Below, piece after piece: positions 59,301 to 60,362 of a DNA stretch of 64,000 nt. Below the pieces are notes generated by a model. It was not told the origin of the DNA and searched no databases. It saw only the letters and a list, made by a program, of their open reading frames with translations. The stretch spans positions 1 through 64,000 of the forward strand of contig JAPDOI010000446.1 in NCBI GenBank assembly GCA_029168955.1, written 5' to 3'. The stretch is from Aplectana chamaeleonis (lineage: Eukaryota; Nematoda; Chromadorea; Rhabditida; Cosmocercidae). The position numbers were made by a program, and so were the translations under genes. Position 1 is the first letter of the stretch; each line of letters begins with the position of its first letter.

Positions 59301-60323
59301 ATCGATATGTGAGACATTTTCGCAACAAAAGCGTCACGTGATCTACAACTTTTCTTCTGCAAAACGAAGCACGGTTGTTTTGTTTAATGGATCCATTCCG
59401 TACCGACATTAGTTCAAGAGGCACAACCGCGCACACAGTACGTTTCAGTAAACTCCAAATAGCGTGCGGTACCGATTGCCACAAGGTCATGAAATGATGA
59501 TATCGGTTGCATTGCTATATCAGACCGACCGACTCAAACTATCAAATGAAAATGGTAGAGTATTTTATGGCTCCGTGGCAATCGGTACCGCACGGTATTT
59601 TTCGTCTAGTGTACGTTTCAAGAGCTAGCTGAAATAGCGCCCCAATATCAGATGGTATTGGAGAGTTTCGTTACAAAACGCTAATTCGTTTTTATTGGAG
59701 ACTACAGCATAGGAAATTTCTTGAAATGAGTAAAAACTATAGCTAATAATAGAATAGATCGTCGGCTAAATGTTTTTTGTTTGTGCACTTTGGAGTCAGG
59801 CACCAATTTCACCATTGTTTTGATAGAAAACCCGCCGATTACGAAGAAACGGCGCTGCTAAAGGAAAATTTCAATCGTTTTCGAGAAGAAAACTTCCATC
59901 ATGGAAGTTTTGCTGCGCTAGGCAGAGGAGTGGCGGCCATGTGAACGTATCGATCGGGCTGGCATGCCAAGAATCCATGCCTGGTCCCGCAGCGAACAGA
60001 GGTACTGTGGATCGGGGGCAGGCCGGAAAACTTGACCGTTACTGGCTTGTGGAATAGATAAACCATACAAAACTCACCTCTACCATAAGAATCCCGCGCA
60101 GACTCCAGGTCTCCGTTAAGCCTGTACAAGGCGCCAAGCTCATTGATAAGATCGAGTTGCTTTGAGGCATCGCTCGTTCGCGCTATATCCCTTCGAAGCT
60201 CTAGAAACCAAGACAATCGCAGAAAGACGGATATATCGATGAGCGAAACACACATAACACACTGAGGATCCAAGCCCTTAGAAAATAAAAACGCTCACCT
60301 TCTTCTCTTTTTCTTTTCTTCAT
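5300..60323 (-). CDS. tonsl: Tonsoku-like (TONSL) homologue, 15 exons, 3' end not resolved
   Basis: Spliced minus-strand gene. Exons as read: 60299-60323, 60078-60200, 48471-48628, 48299 or 48303-48419, 47809-47913 or 47921, 47607-47751, 47415-47525, 39151-39341, 39023-39079, 38770-38914, 38590-38715, 34132-34324, 33935-34071, 5584-5736, 5300-5433. The product (about 640 aa so far) has TPR helices, an acidic linker and three ankyrin repeats, in the order and spacing of TONSL. In that family TONSL binds MMS22L, reads H4K20me0 on post-replicative chromatin through its ankyrin domain and promotes RAD51-dependent fork repair in the nucleus. Phases agree at nearly all junctions, including those across giant introns, so this looks like a live gene rather than debris. 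The exon 5/6 junction is the weakest. Introns are bimodal: about 50-100 nt or 4-28 kb, the latter packed with transposons. The C-terminal UBL and LRR parts were not identified. Confidence 0.85.
5818..5887 (-). tRNA. tRNA-like sequence, probably a tRNA-derived SINE or pseudogene
   Basis: On the minus strand GGCTTTG at the 5' end pairs with CGGAGCC at the 3' end (7 pairs, two G-U). An A-box-like TGGTGCAGTGCGGTTAGG and a T-loop GGTTCAATC are correctly spaced, but D and anticodon arms fold badly and the length is only 70 nt. A similar sequence sits at 43090-43158, which argues for a dispersed tRNA-derived family rather than a working tRNA. Confidence 0.4.
6806..6957 (-). mobile_element. MITE family A, copy 2, nested in the hAT element
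   Basis: Reverse complement of the 1929-2070 copy (TAGCCTAGGTCG... GAGCAGGCTAGGC). Absent from the second hAT copy, so either a later insertion or lost there. Confidence 0.6.
7110..8010. repeat. Long palindrome (arms of about 430 bp) inside the hAT element
   Basis: Left arm 7110-7545 and right arm 7560-8010 are inverted, around a centre of repeated CGTCCCGGTTTT / ACCGGGACGAG. Matching landmarks: ttgccgtgcg and gtggacgcgcacacaatatt on the left, their reverse complements on the right. Arms are perhaps 75-80% identical by eye. A copy of the same palindrome, with a truncated right arm, lies at 21850-22440. Confidence 0.75.
8686..9550 (-). pseudogene. 5'-truncated CR1-type LINE, RT C-terminal part and 3' UTR
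   Basis: An open frame 9550-8915 encodes the end of a CR1-type ORF2: ALLRAYKTYVRPLVENG, then NNYTRKLMMRCSGLAYSQVP and RRRKRADLIMMYKLLTRKLS. The thumb/C-terminal region is intact over about 180 aa. The RT catalytic core is missing, so it is a dead insertion. The 3' UTR ends in AATAAA-like tandem motifs at about 8686-8712, as in other CR1 tails. Confidence 0.85.
9563..9690 (-). mobile_element. MITE family A, copy 3 (partial)
   Basis: TTTGAGCCGGACGAAG...TTATCGGGCTTATCAT...GCTCCGCCCGGACTCAT matches the core of copies 1, 2 and 4. It abuts the 5'-truncation point of the LINE fragment. Confidence 0.55.
10083..12460. repeat. Minisatellite 1: about 57 copies of a 41-42 bp unit
   Basis: Units such as AAGCGCCGTGGAAAGTGTGT-AGGACCCGACTGGGTGTGCGCC alternate with AAGCGCCGTAGAAAGTGTGT-GGGACAAACTGGAAGTAAGCC, giving an 83-bp dimer. 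A rarer variant with CGAAATAAATGTG recurs near 10461, 11001, 11457 and 12246, showing larger duplicated blocks. Long frames on both strands are by-products of the repeat. It lies in the 28-kb TONSL intron. Confidence 0.95.
12480..12650. repeat. Short degenerate tandem repeat (unit about 65-80 bp)
   Basis: Two to three diverged units with GGGACGCCCCGGAGA / GGACACCCCGGAGAG and CAGGAGACCAGGACTCATT / AGGAGTCCGAAACCATT, directly after minisatellite 1. Confidence 0.45.
12729..12862. repeat. Hairpin element 1 (about 134 bp)
   Basis: CATGGATCGTGAAGAGACTT / AAGTCTCTTCACAATCCATG inverted arms, continuing inward through GTTCACTGTT and GGTTGGCG. The central 55 bp is homologous to the hairpin at 21117-21203. 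A mini-MITE is the likeliest reading; a small-RNA hairpin is possible but unsupported. Confidence 0.55.
13091..13921. mobile_element. Foldback element with CTCAGACATTGGGA ends (about 830 bp)
   Basis: CTCAGACATTGGGA near 13091 and TCCCAATGTCTGAG near 13921. The arms are rich in CCAGCTG / GCCAGC / GGCGGACAGCCGGC and mirror each other. The centre holds a second hairpin with GTGGGTCCC...GGGAGACCCAC at 13310-13377. No TSD was resolved. Confidence 0.55.
14236..14628. mobile_element. Foldback element (about 390 bp)
   Basis: GAACAATTGGGTAGTGGAAT...GAAACGAACCGTTTTGCTATTTT at 14245-14360 is mirrored by AAAATAGCAAAACGGTTCGT...CCACTACCCAATTGTTCC at 14500-14615. About 120-bp arms and a roughly 130-bp spacer. 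It is inserted at the inner edge of the left 60-bp repeat. Confidence 0.6.
14640..15669. other. Unassigned sequence between the foldback and LINE 3
   Basis: No domain, TIR or tandem structure was recognised here; only short frames. Confidence 0.3.
15670..19690 (-). pseudogene. LINE 3: degraded non-LTR retrotransposon (ORF1, endonuclease, RT)
   Basis: ORF1 remnants at 19694-19269 (coiled-coil-like LQVVQNTQNSILSRLSDLE) and 18991-18650, split by a stop. Endonuclease at about 18467-17721: VTETWCK, LGDMNFPTINWEE, SDHRTISF. RT at about 17348-16778 (YRPVCLTSSTSKVLERI, CYIDYKKAFDSIPLKL) and 16830-15787 (SGVPQGTCLGPLMF, YADDSKIF, then FTKRIFNRNGLF). Stops and frameshifts, one between motif A and the SGVPQG block, make it inactive. 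Motifs fit the CR1/Rex/jockey group, and it is clearly different from the CR1 copies at 23.5 and 34.7 kb. Its 3' tail repeats TTATCTRTCACTAT-like units (15640-15720). Confidence 0.85.
19752..20367. other. Unassigned sequence
   Basis: About 600 bp without a recognised gene, TIR or repeat. Confidence 0.3.
20368..20863. mobile_element. TTAA-flanked MITE family B1, copy 2 (inverted relative to copy 1)
   Basis: TTAAAGGCAGTGTTCACGGT at the left, ATCGTGAACACTGCCTTTAA at the right, 496 bp. The interior matches 4641-5133 in reverse orientation. Confidence 0.75.
21117..21203. repeat. Hairpin element 2 (87 bp)
   Basis: GGCGTAGTTGGCGTTGGC and its perfect complement GCCAACGCCAACTACGCC close an 87-bp hairpin. 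The inner 55 bp are homologous to hairpin element 1 at 12729-12862. Confidence 0.6.
21377..22727. mobile_element. hAT-type non-autonomous element, copy 2, with 8-bp TSD
   Basis: CAGGGCTGGGCACACG left end, CGCGTGCCCACCCCTG right end, flanked by perfect GTCCGGAT duplications (21369-21376, 22728-22735). 1351 bp, opposite in orientation to the copy at 6357-8480. It lacks about 740 bp of that copy, including MITE A and part of the palindrome arm. No transposase frame. Confidence 0.9.
23022..23503. mobile_element. TTAA-type MITE family B2, intact copy (482 bp)
   Basis: TTAAAGGCACAGTCCAGCCT and GAGCTTGGACTGTGCCTTTA at the ends. Uninterrupted relative of 6110-8666. It ends only 16 bp before the ORF1 start of the CR1-type LINE, probably inside that LINE's 5' UTR. 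Confidence 0.78.
23504..27530 (+). pseudogene. CR1-type LINE, degraded copy
   Basis: ORF1 start at 23519 (MVETRATSK..., with LTAENVRLRDML coiled coil like ORF1 at 37.5-38.4 kb). Endonuclease in pieces at 23950-24220 and 24727-25170 (GDFNLPDIQWD, SSDHSVVQFT). RT at about 25760-26806 (YFDFTKAFDKVPH, SGVPQGGVLSS, FADDINIYH). C-terminal part at 26808-27323. Several frameshifts and stops plus a roughly 520-bp insertion at 24206-24726 make it dead. A 33-bp tandem duplication repeats LVYGRIPDSE at 26930-26995. Confidence 0.88.
24206..24711. mobile_element. Insertion in the CR1 endonuclease, with inverted ends and flanking 46-bp direct repeat
   Basis: GTATTCATGAAAC at 24206 is inverted relative to GTTTCATGAATAC at about 24699-24711. 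Outside, the LINE segment GCACGAAAGCTTTTCTGTCC...AAGAGTCTG (24153-24198) is repeated at 24727-24772. The interior carries CAGGTAAGCAGGAAGG-type near-repeats. The element family is unknown. Confidence 0.55.
27594..28613. mobile_element. Foldback element (about 1.0 kb) with repeat-containing arms
   Basis: TCGTGAAATTGTTCCATCAG at 27596 is mirrored by CTAATGAAACAATTTCACGA near 28600. Both arms carry several GTGAAATTGTT...GATTTGGC units and AGCGCCTGCCAAATCC. An inner palindrome (GGACCTGGTGAGGTTGCGGA / TCCGCAACCTCACCAGGTCC) spans 27958-28228. Confidence 0.7.
28699..29009. mobile_element. Mutator-like MITE with 9-bp TSD and about 59-bp TIRs
   Basis: ATAAGAACGTAAAGGCCAAC... at the left and its complement ...GTTGGCCTTTACGTTCTTAT at the right form near-perfect TIRs running through CGACACGACGCGGTCGCGTC. 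Flanks carry the perfect 9-bp duplication CAATATCGT (28690-28698, 29010-29018), typical of MULEs. The 28830-28949 core contains a minus-strand TATAAAAG (28902-28909) and is homologous to the core of the element at 44671-44960. Confidence 0.82.
29233..29408. repeat. Repeat family G, copy 1
   Basis: ACCGGGGGGGGGCCACC ... GTAAATCTTGGGTGGCCCCA; a related copy at 60960-61150 ends GTAAATCTTGGGTGCCCCCC. G-rich start and C-rich end suggest short TIRs. Confidence 0.45.
29570..31258. repeat. Minisatellite 2, left part (42-bp unit made of two 21-bp halves)
   Basis: Unit GTCCTGCACACTCCTACTGA G + GTCCTGCACACGTTCCATGA T, about 40 copies here. The second half varies (CGTTCCATGAT, AGGTCCCATGAT, CGTTCAATGAT, ATTCTACGAC). 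Since 21 is a multiple of three, all frames stay open on both strands, giving long but meaningless frames. Confidence 0.95.
31262..31755. mobile_element. PIF/Harbinger-type (Tourist-like) MITE with TAA TSD
   Basis: Ends GGCCCTAGTTATACACC and GGTGTATAACTAGGGCC are inverted. The 3-bp TAA duplication (31259-31261, 31756-31758) matches the TWA preference of Harbinger elements. Removing the 494 bp rejoins a perfect minisatellite unit (CTACTAAGGTCTTGCAC), which proves the boundaries. Confidence 0.88.
31759..33390. repeat. Minisatellite 2, right part
   Basis: Continuation of the 42-bp array at 29570-31258, about 39 copies. The block around 32690-32880 is nearly repeated around 33110-33300, so multi-unit duplication has occurred. 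It degenerates at 33320-33390. Confidence 0.95.
33391..33934. other. Start of TONSL intron 13; no element recognised
   Basis: Between the end of minisatellite 2 and exon 13. Only short frames; no TIRs seen. Confidence 0.35.
33935..34324 (-). CDS. tonsl: TONSL exons 12-13 (acidic linker and first ankyrin repeat)
   Basis: Exon 12 (34132-34324) starts after CTTACAG in phase 0. It ends the TPR region and carries the acidic stretch SEESDSDQEFDVDDD, which separates TPR and ankyrin domains in TONSL. Exon 13 (33935-34071) starts after CTTTCAG; G+AG closes the split codon. It encodes HGETRLHIAARSSD and VEKLIAA, the first ankyrin repeat, and ends at a consensus GTGAGT donor in phase 0. A 28.2-kb intron follows. 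Confidence 0.85.
34697..37465 (-). CDS. CR1-type LINE ORF2: AP endonuclease and reverse transcriptase (about 922 aa)
   Basis: N-terminal APE endonuclease (about 1-235): ALTETWLK, LLMGDFNYPELVWD, LDLLFCNE, SDHATVTFSL. RT (about 440-720): NYRPISITSIFCRLFEKI, YFDFEKAFDKVVHH (motif A, about 563), SGVPQGSCLSPILFN, KMFADDLKIY (FADD catalytic loop, about 652). C-terminal part with NSFTRKLFIRSLGFTYASIP as in other CR1 types. No stop or frameshift, so it could encode an active enzyme for target-primed reverse transcription. The real start may lie a few codons upstream, as the frame is open there. Confidence 0.9.
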   Translation of the reverse strand: MCNVRSLTSNACPFVYSVTLLDCGIAALTETWLKAKDKIEPLLGELCYNYEIFRCDRPRAKGGGVALMVKHSLFPVLIFEESVPKSYEILACDLSLKEGMHRVVVVYRTPKCDAGHSEQLIKSISDLTSCGYPCLLMGDFNYPELVWDQSPSQVSGNSRLFLDMIESHNYTQYVNSATRFEHVLDLLFCNEPNIVDKIEVTAPIGKSDHATVTFSLIAEQEPPRFITTHDFKKADYKMISDYLDNIDWIGSFLVSCDVDQMYETFIFILRHTIHLFVPTRKVNISRANLPPYLLAAHEAKIMAYKKAVITNDETDLQDYKKVSDRFDKMLLKYNISVERKIIESNDRSAFFKFLNFRINRKEGVRVLRKSDGSIAVSDLNKAELLAQNFEKVFVGTEITNNFSINSDYRPAMQDSVVFDSHQIFELLSKWPSSTSKSPDELPFPFIKKVASNIARPLEFLFNQIFSRSIVPRKWRHAYVIPLKKKPPYDDPNNYRPISITSIFCRLFEKIIKKSLVTYLDSRNILSEQQHGFRKGKSTTTLLLESLNDWTLDLDEKKGVDVVYFDFEKAFDKVVHHNLLNKLVLIGVHPTIIKWIEKFLSDRTFQVNVKGTLSSVKKAPSGVPQGSCLSPILFNVYSFDLPGAIEELGVKCKMFADDLKIYDTVGTSNASHIQLAIDTVANWSHNNMLPLSAEKTKVLHLGASNTEARYSLNGTTLSSADSVKDLGFVIDSKLTFDQHLRSIQAKAEHRLFLLFKSLKTKNPILLIKAYKLYVRSILEYGTCIYFPNKKTMVSKLEKIQNSFTRKLFIRSLGFTYASIPRWLIRNRMLNLETLDLRRRKNDLIMVYNILNRKIGLKSRNFFELALSRTRGERFKIVFHQPRTSLRRGFFTCRAGSEYARMSRATQISDSLAIFKKQLSCYLH
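37504..38385 (-). CDS. CR1-type LINE ORF1 protein (293 aa)
   Basis: Begins MNTPVRTPFVQ with a basic KRPRTS stretch, then an acidic/helical part and a predicted coiled coil (LRTDSTQLLAENVQLRNEIS, about residues 75-95). A globular part at about 120-220 (RSVVISGVDE ... RLLKVVFPSRFFQKS) resembles the RRM-like fold of LINE ORF1 proteins, ending in a Ser/Pro/Ala-rich tail. The expected role is RNA-binding chaperone for the LINE RNP. The degraded copy at 23519 carries the same coiled coil. ORF2 opens within about 40 nt of its stop codon. Confidence 0.85.
   Translation of the reverse strand: MNTPVRTPFVQKSKRPRTSSEPSPTQSMEDHGLADAIDHINKDPTLPAHLKTVLGFVLDKIMEKDRELDTLRTDSTQLLAENVQLRNEISLLKSKFSVSKTDVIDSQDPSHSPILSFAEHERLRSVVISGVDECRDSDSLNRIAHDCDRIKKLLQFLDIDCMPLTWYRLGKPHSIRHRLLKVVFPSRFFQKSMLERAPRLRFFAVKGIFVRRSLTKEQLSQLSIHNRPGNAQSSRIVDSPRNAQPSQIVDSAVSAQALSPAPIHALALMTSVSPSIPMPNELSSVAVTPSGNV
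38590..38914 (-). CDS. tonsl: TONSL exons 10-11 (last TPRs)
   Basis: Exon 10 (38770-38914) follows TCTTTCAG and completes the codon from exon 9. It encodes SVAQTCMDLEKFDEALEWFE, a textbook TPR, and ends at GTAAAC in phase 0. A 54-nt intron follows, then exon 11 (38590-38715, exactly 42 codons), acceptor TTTGTAG, donor GTATTT. Exon 11 is less conserved (TRVLIFDAKSRRQNAERG); it is placed by phase, length and position. The donor of exon 11 opens the intron holding the intact CR1-type LINE. Confidence 0.8.
39023..39341 (-). CDS. tonsl: TONSL exons 8-9 (TPR region)
   Basis: Exon 8 (39151-39341, 191 nt) starts after ACTCAG in phase 0, as exon 7 requires across an 8.1-kb intron. It carries a basic linker and RMYELIADSFCSYG. 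Exon 9 (39023-39079, 57 nt) starts after CTTTTTAG and encodes ERSEMLEHALKLYKMMF. The codon for Gly is split 2+1 between them, so the frame is exact. The intron between is 71 nt with a GTAAGC donor. Exon 9 ends at a GTAGGT donor in phase 2. Confidence 0.85.
39342..40457. other. Proximal part of TONSL intron 7; no element recognised
   Basis: About 1.1 kb with only short frames and no TIR or tandem repeat seen. TTGCGCCAACGCAAGAG near 39776 faintly resembles the hairpin cores at 12.7 and 21.1 kb. Confidence 0.3.
40466..40586. mobile_element. hAT MITE (121 bp) with 8-bp TSD
   Basis: CAGGGATGTGCATTATAACG ... ATTAACGCACACCCCTG, flanked by perfect GTGTATAC (40458-40465, 40587-40594). The TSD fits nTnnnnAn. 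The interior is nearly all GTTAACG repeats. Confidence 0.85.
40710..41455. repeat. About 46-bp tandem repeat (TTTTCGACTATAGTCGGATAT), split by a MITE
   Basis: Units with TTTTTCGAATAT..CCGGCTTTTCGACTATAG at 40715-40835 and 41327-41455. The TTAA-flanked MITE B1 copy 3 sits between them, so the array is older than the MITE. Confidence 0.65.
40836..41326. mobile_element. TTAA-flanked MITE family B1, copy 3 (491 bp)
   Basis: TTAAAGTCAGTGTTCACGAT and ATCGTGAACACTGCCTTTAA at the ends. Inserted at a TTAA in the 46-bp tandem array. Confidence 0.75.
41460..44281 (+). pseudogene. I-like LINE, copy 1a (2A-like, PHD remnant, endonuclease, RT), 3'-incomplete
   Basis: A 5' part (41616-41653) encodes LLLRAGVERNPRP, a 2A-like motif with the key Gly changed to Arg. 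PHD-finger remnant (41671-41780: VQCFGCQRWVHLSC, FRCVIC). Endonuclease at about 41820-42500 (INLNGLRAKFSR, VQETKLSPS, FAGDFNAHTF, LPSDHVPVFIH). RT at about 43190-44281: KGYRPISLLSSFAKVAEKL, ALDLTKAFDTVNH, AGVPQGGVPSPALFS, VVAYADDITIMC. Several frameshifts and stops, and a tRNA-like insertion at 43052-43209. It breaks off at 44281 in the RT thumb, where a second copy begins. Confidence 0.85.
43052..43209 (+). mobile_element. Insertion with tRNA-like core and inverted flanks
   Basis: Absent from the sister LINE at 51,918, where GTGACTGTAAAAGAGCTGTG is continuous. The core 43090-43158 has A-box-like GGCCGTGCGGGGTTGGCGG and B-box GGGTTTCGATTCGCC. CATTTTAGTCTGA on the left and TCAGACTAAAATG on the right are inverted, and ATGGAC / GTCCAT extends them. 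It looks like a tRNA-derived SINE with palindromic ends; similar to 5818-5887. Confidence 0.6.
44282..45575 (+). pseudogene. I-like LINE, copy 1b, 5'-truncated
   Basis: Restarts in the RT thumb (AKSSVSVFSTDPTEH, LPAARFPKLLALVLDPSLRF), repeating sequence already present at the end of copy 1a. It continues to the C-terminal zinc finger (about 45416-45470) and the 3' end GACAAAAACC...GCTGCAAAGAAGAAG at 45541-45577. Many stops. Interrupted by the MITE at 44671-44960. Confidence 0.75.
44671..44960. mobile_element. Mutator-like MITE with 8-bp TSD and about 40-bp TIRs
   Basis: GATTATAACTTGCCACCGGC... and ...GCCGGTGGCAAATTATAATC are inverted. CCACAGGG flanks both sides (44663-44670, 44961-44968). 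LINE sequence is continuous without it. The core 44708-44830 carries TATAAAAG (44749-44756) and matches, inverted, the core of the 28699-29009 element, although the TIRs differ. Confidence 0.75.
45576..46354 (+). pseudogene. I-like LINE, copy 1c, 5'-truncated, with C-terminal zinc finger
   Basis: Begins at once after the AAGAAGAAG tail of copy 1b. Encodes LEYAAPVWQHLVSDS, LRIATGYARSSPVEHLHAET and the C-terminal CPDCGTIGHDTAHLFNC (C-x2-C-x8-H-x3-C) near 46205-46256, with one frameshift. Ends GACAAAACCCTCTATGTGGC and then GAA repeats. Confidence 0.8.
46355..46640. repeat. (GAA)n microsatellite, about 93 triplets, grown from a LINE tail
   Basis: About 280 bp of GAA with a few GAG/GGA interruptions near 46484-46505 and 46567-46575. 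It starts exactly where the I-like LINE ends; sister copies end in 3-8 such triplets. The poly-Lys/Arg/Leu frames through it are artefacts. The host transcript would carry TTC repeats. Confidence 0.97.
46641..47414. other. Rest of TONSL intron 7; possible hAT end, otherwise nothing recognised
   Basis: GTTGCACCGAGTCACAACCCTGG near 47000-47030 resembles a hAT-type right end, without a matching left end seen. 47060-47300 is G- or C-rich with no gene. Confidence 0.3.
47415..47921 (-). CDS. tonsl: TONSL exons 5-7 (TPR region)
   Basis: Exon 5 (to 47809; start 47921 after TCCATAG or 47913 after GCACAG) encodes LQERLCSGLCANLQLRNDAE, a clear TPR helix pair. Exon 6 (about 47607-47751) encodes DLEYELLLARIDFSWE and KKGYALMELAQ; its start is uncertain because the phase with exon 5 does not close cleanly. 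Exon 7 (47415-47525) encodes VLLYAGDFLAAQNALFECLL, the GDFLAA..AL signature of a TPR B helix, and ends at GTGATT. The introns between them are 57 and 81 nt. Together they match the middle TPRs of TONSL almost without gaps. Confidence 0.82.
48299..48628 (-). CDS. tonsl: TONSL exons 3-4 (TPR region)
   Basis: Exon 3 (48471-48628) opens with two bases that complete the codon left by exon 2. It encodes DRKKALEHALLFRQTA and LSLHVTGWVYEKLN, a TPR-like pair, and ends at a GTTCGT donor. A 51-nt intron follows. Exon 4 starts at 48419 and encodes ALSWCLRSIEYIKKFG and a basic stretch. It ends either at 48303 (strong GTAGGT donor) or at 48299 (GTCTGC). The choice depends on which acceptor exon 5 uses, and both keep the frame. 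The segment corresponds to the second and third TPRs of the family. Confidence 0.8.
48642..49194. other. Proximal TONSL intron 2, nothing recognised
   Basis: Only short frames; no TIR or tandem structure seen between exon 3 and repeat family C. Confidence 0.3.
49195..49560. repeat. Repeat family C, copy 2 (uninterrupted)
   Basis: cgaaatctgagcgacccc ... gggcagtttatatttg ... gagctcaagcgtctctgagc ... gatccttcccc... ttttgcgatcccccc. Matches 3165-3320 joined to 4050-4215. Confidence 0.5.
49607..49839 (-). CDS. Unknown 76-aa open frame inside TONSL intron 2
   Basis: ATG to TGA with coding-like composition: VILATESVIPALRLTVPHLF, then GRTVSELKRQLSNN and a Lys/Phe end. No domain or signal peptide recognised, and no polyadenylation signal close by. 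It could be a nested gene, an exon of an unread gene or a remnant of a mobile element. Confidence 0.3.
50325..53790 (+). pseudogene. I-like LINE, copy 2, nearly full length (2A-like, PHD finger, endonuclease, RT, zinc finger)
   Basis: 5' end shared with copy 1a. 2A-like AGVERNPGP at 50475-50501. PHD-type finger 50523-50660: ATCGRN, CFGCQMWVHLSC, FRCVLC; the first Cys codon is TGA here. Endonuclease at about 50700-51360: IHINLNGLRAKLSQ, VQETKLSPS, FFAGDFNADTFC, LSDHVPVFVH. RT at about 51920-53096: KGYRPISLLSSFAEVAEKLI, ALDLTKAFDTVN, PQGGVLSPALFS, VVAYADDMTVLC (52644-52675). C-terminal CPDCGCLGHDTAHLFKC at 53620-53670. Ends (GAA)4-type at 53768-53790. A few stops and frameshifts disable it. Motifs suggest the I/ingi/Tad side of the LINEs; the clade is not proven and no RNase H was seen. 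Confidence 0.88.
53291..53330. repeat. (GA)n tract within LINE copy 2
   Basis: About 19 GA units where the sister copy (45905-45916) has only GAGAGAGAG. Local expansion within the coding region of a dead LINE. Confidence 0.9.
54104..54309. mobile_element. Palindromic MITE family D, copy 1 (about 206 bp)
   Basis: GGTGCCATCGCAG ... GAGGCCACGCCCATTTTACC / AAAACGGGCTTGGCCAAGTA ... CGCTGCGATAGCACC. TIRs of about 70 bp around a GGGGTTCCCCTCCTC centre. A partial copy follows at 54345-54440. Confidence 0.7.
54600..54920. repeat. TTCGAA-rich tandem repeat (unit about 44-55 bp)
   Basis: GACTTTCGAATAGTATTTGA-AATTCGAATATTTCAAAAACA-type units repeated about six times. Similar TTCGAA-rich blocks occur at 56930-57070 and 60820-60960. 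Confidence 0.75.
55420..56183. mobile_element. MITE family E: short palindrome at 56037-56183 and a matching end at 55420-55475
   Basis: 56037-56183: TTAGGGGTCATTTATACTCC-CGCCGCCGAGCGGCGCGG mirrored by CCACTCGGCGGCGAAAGTAT-AAACGACGCCTAAGG. The same end (CTCTCGGCGGAGAGAGTATA-AACGTCGCCTAAGG) lies at 55440-55475. The stretch between has GACA/TGTCG-rich short inverted runs and no gene. Confidence 0.55.
56297..56552 (+). CDS. Unknown coding-like stretch (about 85 aa)
   Basis: Open frame to TGA after a possible acceptor GAGCTAG: LGAIRRFLEKDSGGQVLAEA, KRLVLNARDKLAETEYSSGD, MAERIKMDPNFAEQAKSVHA. Helical and charged, unlike its AT-rich surroundings, with coding-like third positions. No family recognised; possibly an exon or a transposon-captured gene fragment. 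Confidence 0.3.
56930..57070. repeat. TTCGAA-rich tandem block 2
   Basis: Units like TTTATTCGAAAACTTGAAAT TCGAAAAATTTGATTTTCGA; related to 54600-54920. Confidence 0.7.
57400..57705. repeat. Two partial copies of MITE family D
   Basis: 57415-57475 carries the right end (AAATGGGCGTGGCCAAGT ... CGCTGAGATACC) and 57605-57700 the left end (GGCGCGATGCACTTGGCCAC ... ACCCGGGGTTAC). Confidence 0.6.
57877..58408. mobile_element. MITE family D copy split by a hAT MITE
   Basis: Left part with CTTGGCCACGCCCATTTTTC, right part with CAAGTGCCCC...ATTGCGATAGCACC. The element at 58027-58360 interrupts the right arm. Confidence 0.7.
58027..58360. mobile_element. hAT MITE (334 bp) with 8-bp TSD, nested in MITE D
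   Basis: CAGGGTTGAACAAGCCGTTG and CGCAAACCTGCCCAACCCTG ends, with GTTGCGACCGGT repeated inverted inside. Perfect GACCAAAT flanks (58019-58026, 58361-58368). The interior is rich in ACGAACCC-like and CCCCC runs, like repeat family C. Confidence 0.85.
58523..58716. mobile_element. MITE family D, intact copy (194 bp)
   Basis: GGTGCTATTGCAGCGGAGGG ... CATTTTACCGTGCCGC and GCGGCACGAAAAAACGAGCG ... CCCGCAGCGATAGCACC. A partial further copy is at 58840-58935. Confidence 0.75.
59195..60060. mobile_element. Inverted repeat pair with nested MITE, ending 18 bp from TONSL exon 2
   Basis: 59200-59320 (ACAAGCCAGTAATGACCGAA ... CCCGATCCACAGTACC ... GCATGGATTCTTGG) is mirrored at 59930-60060. Between them GTGCGGTACCGATTGCCAC (59464-59482) and GTGGCAATCGGTACCGCAC (59572-59590) form an inner palindromic MITE. 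The right arm ends within about 18 bp of the exon 2 boundary at 60078, just inside intron 2. Confidence 0.65.
60078..60323 (-). CDS. tonsl: TONSL exons 1-2 (start codon and first TPR helix pair)
   Basis: Exon 1 (60299-60323) is 25 nt: ATG and a Lys/Arg/Glu-rich start (MKKRKREE), ending at a GTGAGC donor. Exon 2 (60078-60200) follows a TTTCTAG acceptor 98 nt on, encodes a helix pair with ELRRDIA and INELGALYRLNGDLESA, and ends at GTGAGT. The LGALYRLNGDLESA segment is a typical TPR helix A-turn-B. This ATG was chosen because the short basic leader matches the usual TONSL N-terminus and because a possible splice acceptor lies 23 nt upstream. Exon 2 ends in phase 1, as exon 3, 11 kb away, requires. 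Confidence 0.8.
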
Positions 60324-60330
60324 TGCCTCG

Positions 60331-60362
60331 AATTCAGTCTGTGAGCTGAGTGGGGCAAAAAT
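60331..60362 (-). promoter_or_regulatory. Possible trans-splice (spliced leader) acceptor upstream of TONSL
   Basis: On the minus strand a T/C-rich run ends in CCACTCAG (AG at 60346-60347), 23 nt before the proposed ATG. In nematodes spliced leaders are added at such AG sites close to the start codon. No donor upstream is obvious, so this may be an outron end. An ordinary 5' UTR intron acceptor is equally possible. Confidence 0.35.

Noticed and set aside
58990..59490. 166-codon minus frame overlapping a 138-codon plus frame
   Set aside because: Both lie in an inverted-repeat element with a matching arm at 59930-60060; overlapping frames on both strands are typical of GC-rich repeat sequence.
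5300..60323. TONSL exons as a dispersed pseudogene
   Set aside because: No in-frame stops in the exons, consensus splice sites, and matching phases over many junctions; a decayed copy would not keep them.
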